Source of the DNA: Thalassotalea_H sp040779345
GTDB lineage: Bacteria; Pseudomonadota; Gammaproteobacteria; Enterobacterales; Alteromonadaceae
Assembly: GCA_040779345.1 (NCBI GenBank)
Contig: JBFONU010000013.1
Span: forward strand, 58,114-122,113
Direction: 5' to 3'
DNA: 64,000 nucleotides
Shown here: positions 1-7,247 of the stretch, piece after piece
Numbering within the stretch: the first letter of the stretch is position 1
Layout: every line of letters starts with the position of its first letter
Position numbers and translations under genes: made by a program
Notes under the pieces: generated by a model
Seen by the model: the letters and a program-made list of their open reading frames with translations, nothing else
Told to the model about the DNA's origin: nothing
Database searches by the model: none

Positions 1-1154
1 TAGTGATTCCACTCGTTTAATAAGGGTAATACGTCATTTTCTAGTGAAGTTTGCAAAACTGATAAGCTGTCAATAGCAAGCTGAATGCGCTCTCGTCCTT
101 GCTCATCCAAAATAGCTTGCCTAAAAGGAGTATTGTTATCTCCGGCAATAGTATTAATCGCTATAATTGCAGCAGAAATTTCATCATCGATACGTGTTGC
201 TATAGTTGCGTTGGCAGCATGTACAAAGTCAATAAGCCCAGTTTTATCGGCTTGCTCTGAAAACTCACCGCGATAAACATTTTGCACACCTTTGATATTA
301 TTTGAAAAGTCAGCCAATGAATTCCAACTGTACTGTGACTCCACCAATGAGGTATCAGCAGTGCTAATACTGGTGGCAAAAGGATCAGCAATTTTGCCAT
401 TCCCCACTTCATCTACAATACCAATCATCCCGTTAATTAGTTCTTCGATTACCCCCAGCTGTGATGCGTAAACGTCGTTATCAGCGGTTAACAGTAGGTC
501 TTTATAAGGTGTTGTTGAACTGTCATTCGGATCTAGCGATACTGTCCATGCGGTATAAAGTGAGTGGGTATAACCTTTAAAAACCTCAGCACAAGCGACT
601 AAATACTCTTGCTCTAAAACGGTTAACTGTTCTATTAACTTTTCATTTGACTCAATCCCATCACCAAATAATAAATATTCCATGGTATGAAAACCTTGTA
701 CATCATCATTCCACGTCATCAATTCATCCGCTGAAAATCCGGACTGTGTTGTTAGTAATGCCTGAAGATCGCTAGTGTTTAACGGCCAAGTATCCAAGTG
801 AGGATCAATAGAGAGCGCATCCACAGGACCAAAAATATGAGCTTCACCTTGCTCCCAAGGCACTCGAACTTCTTGCCATGCAATTTGTGCCGCTAGTAAG
901 TTTTCTTGTGTGGGGTTATTTAATAATGACAATGTTGCTAAATGAAATACTTGGGCTTTATCATCTAACGCTTGATAACCAACTACAATCACATCATTGG
1001 TTAAATTCGTGATCAGCTCTGTGGCATCATAATTAAAACCTATTGGCTCAGGTTCAATAGTTTTACTAGAGCTGTTTGAGCCTGAACCACAAGCCGTAAT
1101 AAAAATAGAAGAGAGCGATAGTGCAATAATTGTCTTTTTAATAGACATGTTCAT
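1..1154 (-). CDS. Imelysin-family (peptidase M75-like) lipoprotein, truncated by the window edge
   Basis: An open frame runs from an ATG near 1154 (a second ATG is at 1148) to the first bases of the window without a stop, so the C-terminus is missing. The N-terminus has a lipoprotein signal ending ITACGS, so the mature protein should be lipid-anchored at Cys. About 384 residues are visible. They contain the imelysin hallmarks: a region with W-E-Q-G-E-A, F-G-P-V-D and DPHLDTWP, then the GFHTMEYLLFG motif that carries the family GxHxxE signature. Imelysins (IrpA/ICMP-like) are surface or periplasmic proteins linked to iron uptake; the peptidase activity is disputed. The gene lies 46 bp downstream of a porin gene on the same strand, and Fur-like sites precede that gene, so the pair is probably an iron-repressed operon. 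Confidence 0.88.
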   Translation of the reverse strand, partial: MNMSIKKTIIALSLSSIFITACGSGSNSSSKTIEPEPIGFNYDATELITNLTNDVIVVGYQALDDKAQVFHLATLSLLNNPTQENLLAAQIAWQEVRVPWEQGEAHIFGPVDALSIDPHLDTWPLNTSDLQALLTTQSGFSADELMTWNDDVQGFHTMEYLLFGDGIESNEKLIEQLTVLEQEYLVACAEVFKGYTHSLYTAWTVSLDPNDSSTTPYKDLLLTADNDVYASQLGVIEELINGMIGIVDEVGNGKIADPFATSISTADTSLVESQYSWNSLADFSNNIKGVQNVYRGEFSEQADKTGLIDFVHAANATIATRIDDEISAAIIAINTIAGDNNTPFRQAILDEQGRERIQLAIDSLSVLQTSLENDVLPLLNEWNH

Positions 1155-1200
1155 TCCTTAAAGAGTATTAAAAAAGTTAATTCGATTAACCGTTAGGTTT

Positions 1201-2586
1201 TTAAATTGAAAATTGATAACCCATCGATAAACTCAAGCTGGTGGTATTATCTAAATTGGATTGGGCAAATCCTTGTTCTGAAACTTGAGCTTTTAACACT
1301 AAGTTTTTCGTTGGAAAATAGTTAATGCCAACTGAAATCTCCTCACGATCAAAACGTTGCGTTGCCCTACCTTGTTGCACTTTTTTGATTGGATTGGCAT
1401 ATTGATAAGTGCTAAAAATATAGAAAGGTTTCGCTAAACCAAGCAATAGCTGGCTATTGTATGCAGCTTCGAGCATAAATGACTCTGCTTCACTACCCAA
1501 TTGCGCAAAGTTTCCAGGTTGCAAGCCAGGTGTAGTTTTATTGGCTTGAGTGATGGCTAAACTATCGTCAAGTTTTCCATAAATATACTGTCCCTTAACT
1601 AACCAGTTTTGTGAGCGAAACGCCCCATTAATGCTGACAATAGACAAATTACCATCATGATGAATTTTATTGATTTTATTTCGATTTCCTGTGGTATTAC
1701 CGTTGTAAAAACTAACTCCTATACCTGTCCCATTTTTAATATCGCCATAATCTAGTCGTAATGTAATAGCTAATTCATCAGCATTTACTTGTTCAAAGCG
1801 CTTTTGATGACCTGTGGCGATCCACTGATAAGTTCTAAAATACTCTGAGTTTAACCCTGTTGTTAATAAAGCTTGTGCCGATAAACCCTGCCATTTAGCC
1901 TGCAAATTTATCCCTGTTTCATGCCATACTTGGGGTAATAACGTGGATTCACTCCAGTAGCGCTGGGTAGTGAAATATTGGTTTGGTTTATGCAGCTCAG
2001 TACCTAAACCGATAGGAACAAATATTCGCCCAAATTCAAGGTCAATCGCAGAACTTAGCTGATATTTCACGGCTAATTTTTCAACTAACACCTCGCCACC
2101 AGCTTCTATTTCAGTTTCAAATTCACCAAATTCTTCAAAGCCATCGTATTCAAGTGTCGCACCGGTTCCCCCGTGTTCATATTCAAGTTCTAATTCCATC
2201 GACCATTGCGGTTCAAATTGATAAGCAAATTCAATCACTACACGTTCTAGATCAGCAACGTCGCGACGGTAAGGGGTGAGATCCTGCGTATTTTTGAAAA
2301 CTTCATGACTTTTATAAAGCAAACTGCCGTATGATTTAATTTGCCAAGGTTTGTCAATGGGCTGTGATAGCAACAATGAATTGGCATTTGCCATTTTCTG
2401 CTGACTATTTTCCAGCTTCTGCTGACTAAGTAAGACAAATTCTTGCTGCAAATCCTTTAGCTGTTGTTCTACGCTAATTATTTTCTCTGCTAGGGTTTTA
2501 TCGCTAATTTCATCTGCGTTATTTTTTTCAACCGCATAAGCTTCACACCCAAACACTAACAACGTGCCAATCAAAATTTTCTTCAC
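1201..2586 (-). CDS. Outer-membrane porin-like protein with N-terminal coiled coil
   Basis: The 461-residue product has a signal peptide (MKKILIGTLLVFGCEAYA). Residues about 25-65 are a Gln/Lys/Glu-rich coiled-coil segment (EKIISVEQQLKDLQQEF). The rest has the alternating aromatic/hydrophobic pattern of a beta-barrel, ending in MGYQFSI. This plan matches trimeric phosphate-selective-porin-like (OprO/OprP-type) proteins, but the substrate cannot be read from sequence. It is the first gene of a probable two-gene operon with the imelysin gene. Two AT-rich Fur-like sites lie within 100 bp upstream, which suggests iron repression. A role in passage of an iron form or its chelator is inference. Confidence 0.72.
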   Translation of the reverse strand: MKKILIGTLLVFGCEAYAVEKNNADEISDKTLAEKIISVEQQLKDLQQEFVLLSQQKLENSQQKMANANSLLLSQPIDKPWQIKSYGSLLYKSHEVFKNTQDLTPYRRDVADLERVVIEFAYQFEPQWSMELELEYEHGGTGATLEYDGFEEFGEFETEIEAGGEVLVEKLAVKYQLSSAIDLEFGRIFVPIGLGTELHKPNQYFTTQRYWSESTLLPQVWHETGINLQAKWQGLSAQALLTTGLNSEYFRTYQWIATGHQKRFEQVNADELAITLRLDYGDIKNGTGIGVSFYNGNTTGNRNKINKIHHDGNLSIVSINGAFRSQNWLVKGQYIYGKLDDSLAITQANKTTPGLQPGNFAQLGSEAESFMLEAAYNSQLLLGLAKPFYIFSTYQYANPIKKVQQGRATQRFDREEISVGINYFPTKNLVLKAQVSEQGFAQSNLDNTTSLSLSMGYQFSI

Positions 2587-2602
2587 AGCGACCTCAAATA
2601 CA

Positions 2603-2684
2603 AATAAGAATCAATATCATTAACTTAGTTGCGCATCATAAAGTAGAGATATTAAAACGTCAACACAAATGAGAATTATTTTTA
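2603..2684. promoter_or_regulatory. Fur-like operator pair upstream of the porin-imelysin operon
   Basis: Bases 2670-2684 read TGAGAATTATTTTTA, which matches the left half of the 7-1-7 Fur consensus exactly and 5 of 7 bases of the right half. A weaker site, AATAAGAATCAATATCATT, lies at 2603-2621. Both sit between the porin start and the divergent binding-protein gene. Iron control fits the imelysin family, whose members are often Fur-regulated. The match is by eye, not by scoring matrix. Confidence 0.5.
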
Positions 2685-2860
2685 TTTAGGTCGTAAAGAG
2701 GAGGAAATATATCACCAAGCACAGGGTATTAAGAAGATAACAATAATTTTTACGATAATTTTGTCTATTCTTTCGTTTATTATCTATAGTTTAAGGATTA
2801 TTAAAATAATGATTCTGATTAAGTATCATCGGTATTTAATGAAGAAATAATGAGTTTTTA

Positions 2861-3628
2861 TTGAAGTATTTATTTGTCTTTTGTTACCTATTATTACTAT
2901 TGCCGTTGAAATCTCATTCAAGCGATCTTCTCATCGTGACTGAACACTTCCCGCCTTACCAAATTTTAAATACCAAAGGTGAGGTTTATGGACTGAGTGC
3001 TGAGATTATCCAAGCAGCTTTAACTGAAACCCCTTATCAATATAAGATCCAAATATTTCCTTGGTCACGCGCCTTTATCATGGCGAAAGAAACTAAAAAT
3101 ACCTGTATTTTCTTAATAGCACGAAATGAGCAGCGTGAAAAACATTTTCAATGGGTGTCATCAATCATGCCAACTAACGATTACTTTATTGGCCTAGCCG
3201 ATAGAGACGATTTAAATATCAGAACGATTGAAGATGCAAAAAAATATAATGTCGCGGTATTAAAAGATGATAGAACTCACCATAAACTATTACAACTCGG
3301 TTTTGTTGAAAATAAAAACCTCTATATCATCAACAATGCTTATTCTATGTTGAAGTTACTTACCACAAGAAAAGAAATTGATTTAATTTTAGCTGATAAG
3401 ATTAATGTCAAATATCGGGCACTATACAATAATATCGATCCGAGTCTTTTCAAGACTTACATGAAATTAAACAAAAAGCCGATAGAATTATATTTTGCCT
3501 GTAGCCTTGGAACGCCAAAAGAAGTCGTTACGGTTCTGCAAAACGCGATTGAGAAAATCAAACGCAATGGCCTATATGCGAAAATATTTGCACAATGGGA
3601 ACAAAAAACGTTTAATAAAAAAGAATAA
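2861..3628 (+). CDS. Periplasmic amino-acid-type solute-binding protein (SBP_bac_3 family)
   Basis: The 255-residue protein starts at a TTG, followed directly by a hydrophobic signal peptide (MKYLFVFCYLLLLLPLKSHS). The mature start, LLIVTEHFPPYQIL, is the classic first strand of family 3 binding proteins, followed by the FPWSRAF and EDAKKYNVAVLKDD segments. There are no permease or ATPase genes nearby, so it is not an obvious ABC importer component. Such stand-alone proteins can serve sensing roles. It is clearly paralogous to the gene at 41609-42391: both share VTEH.PP.QI, PW.R.F.MA, KNTCI, and KYRA..NNID. It is transcribed away from the porin operon and converges on the response regulator gene. 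Confidence 0.75.
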   Translation: MKYLFVFCYLLLLLPLKSHSSDLLIVTEHFPPYQILNTKGEVYGLSAEIIQAALTETPYQYKIQIFPWSRAFIMAKETKNTCIFLIARNEQREKHFQWVSSIMPTNDYFIGLADRDDLNIRTIEDAKKYNVAVLKDDRTHHKLLQLGFVENKNLYIINNAYSMLKLLTTRKEIDLILADKINVKYRALYNNIDPSLFKTYMKLNKKPIELYFACSLGTPKEVVTVLQNAIEKIKRNGLYAKIFAQWEQKTFNKKE

Positions 3629-3638
3629 ATTCGCAGGT

Positions 3639-4178
3639 TTAATCGCGCGGTGTTCGTTGAAGTTTACGCTGTAAAGTACGTCGATGCATACCAAGTTGTC
3701 GCGCAGTTTCTGAAACATTACCATCATTACTACTAAGCACTTGATTAATATGCTCCCACTCTAAGCGCTCTGGAGTCATAGGTTTATTATCAATAGCTGT
3801 TTCAACATCTATTTTGCTGTCTTGGCAATTTTTTCCCAATAACGCTTTTAGTAACATTTGAGTATCTACTGGTTTAGCTAAATAATCATTAGCCCCCATG
3901 TTAATCGCCTCTACAGCTGTTGCAATGCTGGCAAAGCCGGTCAGTAAGACAATACGAATATTGGGCAATAAGGCTCTGATAGGTTTTATCAACATTAAAC
4001 CATTGTCTTCGGCGAGCTTCATATCCAATATCAAATAATCAGGGCGAAATTGATGACAAGCGTGCAAGGCTTCATCTGCTTGGTGCTTTTCTTGACAATC
4101 AAAACCATGTTTTGTTAAGCGCCTAACTAAAGTGGCAGCAAATGCCGTATCATCTTCAACAATCAATAATTTCATCAC
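3639..4178 (-). CDS. RegA/ActR/PrrA-family response regulator
   Basis: The 179-residue protein has a receiver domain (residues 1-120; acidic pair Glu8-Asp9-Asp10, phosphoacceptor Asp52 in LILDMKL, Lys in the LAKPVD motif). A Fis-type helix-turn-helix follows, with GNVSETARQLGMHRRTLQRK at the C-terminus. This short receiver-plus-Fis-HTH form, with no sigma-54 ATPase domain, defines the RegA/PrrA/ActR family of redox response regulators. Its ATG overlaps the end of the kinase gene by 4 bp (ATGA), so the two are translationally coupled. It probably controls redox- or respiration-linked genes, possibly including the thioredoxin-like/BNR/TonB group next door. Confidence 0.9.
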   Translation of the reverse strand: MMKLLIVEDDTAFAATLVRRLTKHGFDCQEKHQADEALHACHQFRPDYLILDMKLAEDNGLMLIKPIRALLPNIRIVLLTGFASIATAVEAINMGANDYLAKPVDTQMLLKALLGKNCQDSKIDVETAIDNKPMTPERLEWEHINQVLSSNDGNVSETARQLGMHRRTLQRKLQRTPRD

Positions 4179-5437
4179 TTACCCTGCTCTTTGTTCGGCG
4201 AAATTAGCGCTAACTTCACATGTGCAATACTACCTTTAACAGGATGATTAGCTAACTTCAAACTCCCCTGTAAACGATTGAATGTCGTATTCGACAATAA
4301 TATCGCCATACCTAAACCTTTGCTACTTTGTACAAGTTTTTCGCCTAAGGTTGCTTGCTGCTCTTTTGTGAAACTTGAATCAATACCTGCGCCATAATCT
4401 CTTAAAACAAGATGTAAATATTGCTGACAACAATAAACCGTTAGGGTTAGTTCACTCTCACCATTTTCTTTATTCGCTCGAATGGCATTTTGTACCAAAT
4501 TCAAAAGCGCAGGGATCAGCATCGCATCAGATTGTATACTCTTATCAATATCTTCACTTTGAATTACCTCAACGGATTGCTCAGGAAAATGTAGTTGTAA
4601 GCTATCATTCAATTGATGAAGTAACTCATTAACCGTGATGTTTTCTTTATTCTCTTCTCGAATAGAAGAAGCCAAGTTTCTAAAATAACCTAATTGATTA
4701 CGACATTGTTCTAAAGGGTGGCGCATCGATTGAACTGCGACATGCTCTGGATAGTCTTCTAATAATTCATCAAACAACAATTGGATATTTGCCAAAGGTG
4801 TAGCGAGCTGATGTGTCACCTGCGCTGAAGCAACACCTAGGGAGAGTAACTGCTCACTTCGTAATTGTTCTTCTCGTTGATTAGCTATAGCTTGCTCACG
4901 GTTGGTAATAATGCGCGCCATCGCGCCGACAACAATTGTCACGACAAATACGGATAATAAAAAGTTAGCCCACATCGCAAAAAAATGATTGCTCATATCC
5001 ATTTGATGCATAGTGTGCTCAGGCATTCTAAAAAGTAAAATACTGTAAGAGCTGATCGCCGATAAAGAAATAATGGACAAATAACGCGAAGGTAAACTGA
5101 CCGCAGCAATAATGATTGGCAGGAGTAATAGTGAAACAAACGCATTCGTTGCCCCACCACTTAACGATAATAAAATACTTAAAAAAACAATATCAGCAAG
5201 TAATTGAAAAACAATCGCCCCATTACCCGCTGGACGATTTTTAAAAATATACATACTTAAAAAATGAAAGGCAGTCTCAACAGCAATAACAATCAGTAAC
5301 GGCATTAATGTTATTTGTAACGACATCACATAATACACCACCATGACAGTTGCAAACTGAATAATAATCGCGGCAGTTCGAAGGAAGAACAAACGCTGAA
5401 TAACCGACATTGTTTTAAAATCTAATATCATCATCAA
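4175..5437 (-). CDS. RegB/PrrB-type redox sensor histidine kinase
   Basis: The 420-residue protein has about six N-terminal membrane helices (residues 20-175), then an H-box with His209 in VTHQLATPLANI, an N-box (LLNLVQNAIRAN) and G-boxes (DYGAGID, SSKGLGMAILL). Two sensor features match RegB: GGATNAF at about residue 94 corresponds to the quinone-binding motif GGxxNPF with Pro replaced by Ala, and Cys245 in LEQCRNQL lies where RegB has its redox-active dimer-interface cysteine. It should phosphorylate the overlapping RegA-like regulator. The genes immediately upstream on this strand are the thioredoxin-like, BNR and TonB receptor genes, separated by about 50 bp. Confidence 0.88.
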   Translation of the reverse strand: MMMILDFKTMSVIQRLFFLRTAAIIIQFATVMVVYYVMSLQITLMPLLIVIAVETAFHFLSMYIFKNRPAGNGAIVFQLLADIVFLSILLSLSGGATNAFVSLLLLPIIIAAVSLPSRYLSIISLSAISSYSILLFRMPEHTMHQMDMSNHFFAMWANFLLSVFVVTIVVGAMARIITNREQAIANQREEQLRSEQLLSLGVASAQVTHQLATPLANIQLLFDELLEDYPEHVAVQSMRHPLEQCRNQLGYFRNLASSIREENKENITVNELLHQLNDSLQLHFPEQSVEVIQSEDIDKSIQSDAMLIPALLNLVQNAIRANKENGESELTLTVYCCQQYLHLVLRDYGAGIDSSFTKEQQATLGEKLVQSSKGLGMAILLSNTTFNRLQGSLKLANHPVKGSIAHVKLALISPNKEQGK

Positions 5438-5488
5438 AACTTACTTAAAAAATTATGGCACATCATACGCCTACTTATGACACCCCGC

Positions 5489-6004
5489 TTAATTATCTAC
5501 TAACCATTTTCTCACTAATTTTTCATTCACTAAACCACTTTTACCATGGAACTTTCCATTCGACTCAACAAAGTAGCTGCGAGGTAGCTCTCCATACCAT
5601 GCACTATCAATAATAAAACGCGCTCGATCTCCTTCCCCGTCACTAAAATAGTAATTAGGCAATGATGATAAACCATAATTAGTCACGACTTGCTGGCGCT
5701 CTTCACTTACTTCATCATTATCATCGACATTAATGATCACCACATCAATAGCTGGATTATGACCTTTTATTTTTTGAATAAGCGCCAATTCTTTAAAACA
5801 AGCAGGGCAATCAACAGACCATAAAATCATTAACCATTGCTTGCCTAAGTGTTGCTGCTTAATCTCTTCAAAAGCAGCTTTAGAAAATACTTGCGGCTCA
5901 GCGCTTACATTTGCGCTAAACAAAAGTACGATGATGATAATAATAGGATTCACTGATGTCAGTGACTTCATATTTCTACTAGTGTTCATAAGGCTTTGAA
6001 CCAA
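5489..6004 (-). CDS. Periplasmic thioredoxin-fold (TlpA/redoxin-like) protein
   Basis: The 171-residue product has a hydrophobic N-terminal segment (residues 17-35, ending NVSAEP) typical of a signal peptide or anchor, then a thioredoxin-like domain with the active site WSVDCPACFKEL, a CPAC redox pair. The fold continues with VVIINVDDNDE and LSSLPNYYF, which holds the cis-proline position. The annotated start overlaps the upstream BNR gene by 19 bp; ATGs at 5989 and 5971 are alternatives. It probably reduces cysteines, or delivers electrons or metal, in the periplasm. The neighbouring BNR protein has an unusual cysteine cluster and could be its client; that is inference. Confidence 0.78.
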   Translation of the reverse strand: MVQSLMNTSRNMKSLTSVNPIIIIIVLLFSANVSAEPQVFSKAAFEEIKQQHLGKQWLMILWSVDCPACFKELALIQKIKGHNPAIDVVIINVDDNDEVSEERQQVVTNYGLSSLPNYYFSDGEGDRARFIIDSAWYGELPRSYFVESNGKFHGKSGLVNEKLVRKWLVDN

Positions 6005-7236
6005 TGACCTTGTTTAGGTCTTTGCCAACTCACATAATTTTTATCGCCTTGCTTAATAATAAATGGTCGATCTGAACCAGAGCTTGCTTTTGCAACAGGT
6101 TTCGCTTTTTTGAATGTAGCGCCATTATCCTGTGATTGCTGATGCCACAATTGGTGTTCAACTCCATTAAATTGCGTCCAAACAATATCAACCACGTTAT
6201 TGTTTTGCCTCACATGGGGATGTGCAGCTTGCGCTTGTAAATCACCAACAGACAATGGAGGGGTTAAGGTTTTTCCTTGATCTGTAGATGAAGCATAAAA
6301 AATTCCTTTGCCTTTATCCCCTTGATTAAACCACACTAAATGATAACGATTCTCTTGATCGATACTGATTCCGCCACCTTGATGCGGACAACCGTTTATT
6401 TTCCAATGATCATAGCTAATTTGTATCACAGCATTTGACGAAGGCTTTTCTCCCTCTCCATCTTTCCCTAAAGTAAGTAACGCAAACTCACGAATATTAT
6501 CTTCGTATATATGACGCCAAAATATCGCTAACTCACCTTGTTTGTTATAGTCCATGGCGATACGACAGCAAACACAAGTACCATTAGCGAGTGACTGATT
6601 ACTAAATATGGCTTCACCAGCCCTAGGGTTTGCCGTTGCGAAATATAACGAAGAACCATTCGTTTTTTTACCCTGCTTTTTCAACTGATATGACAATCGA
6701 CTATCAAGCCAAACAATATTTACCTCGCCATTATCCCTGACTAACAGTTCATTGAAACTGTGACCTGTTAACAAATTATCATTATTAACGGTAATAGGCG
6801 TTGAAAATGTCTTGCCATAGTCTTTTGAATAACTAAAACGAATATTGGCCGTATATTTTTTTTCAAGCGGCATTGCCCAAGACAGGTAAACCCCTTGAAA
6901 TTGATCAAACGCAATTTTTGGTCGGTTTTCATTTCTTGCTGATATCTTCTCGGCAGGTATATTGACTTGCTGAGCCGCTAAAAACGTTTGACCATTATCA
7001 ACGGATATTTGGTAATACATTTTCTCTTGTAATGCCCAAACACGCCATAAGTCACCATTAGGCGCAAACGCTGATGTCACCGTTTTAGCGCACGTAATAT
7101 CATGACCTTCGCACGTTGCCTTTGCTGATTTTTTTATCATCGCTTGATGATTATGCTCTGCACTTACTGCTGACTTGACAAAAAAAACAATCAATAAAGC
7201 AATAAGGTTCCATAGATTCAATGAGTTATTTTTCAT
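5986..7236 (-). CDS. Secreted BNR/Asp-box repeat propeller protein with CxCC motif
   Basis: I place the start at 7236 because AAGGAA lies 6-7 bases upstream and a clean signal peptide follows (MKNNSLNLWNLIALLIVFFV...VSA). An upstream ATG at 7254 would overlap the TonB receptor gene. Asp-box repeats are visible as SVDNGQTF, SKDYGKTF, STDQGKTL and SQDNGATF, so the protein is a sialidase-fold beta-propeller. The Arg triad expected of a true sialidase is not evident. Instead there is a GTCVCCRIA motif and later INGCPHQGGG, plus a His-rich mature N-terminus (EHNHQ). These look like metal or redox ligands. It sits in one gene run with the TonB receptor and the thioredoxin-like gene. Function unknown; a periplasmic metal- or substrate-binding role is inferred. 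Confidence 0.7.
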   Translation of the reverse strand: MKNNSLNLWNLIALLIVFFVKSAVSAEHNHQAMIKKSAKATCEGHDITCAKTVTSAFAPNGDLWRVWALQEKMYYQISVDNGQTFLAAQQVNIPAEKISARNENRPKIAFDQFQGVYLSWAMPLEKKYTANIRFSYSKDYGKTFSTPITVNNDNLLTGHSFNELLVRDNGEVNIVWLDSRLSYQLKKQGKKTNGSSLYFATANPRAGEAIFSNQSLANGTCVCCRIAMDYNKQGELAIFWRHIYEDNIREFALLTLGKDGEGEKPSSNAVIQISYDHWKINGCPHQGGGISIDQENRYHLVWFNQGDKGKGIFYASSTDQGKTLTPPLSVGDLQAQAAHPHVRQNNNVVDIVWTQFNGVEHQLWHQQSQDNGATFKKAKPVAKASSGSDRPFIIKQGDKNYVSWQRPKQGHWFKAL

Positions 7237-7247
7237 TTTAATTTCCT

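Noticed and set aside
5986..7236. Calling the BNR protein an exo-alpha-sialidase
   Set aside because: Asp boxes occur in many non-enzymatic propellers; the sialidase catalytic residues are not evident and the cysteine motifs point elsewhere.
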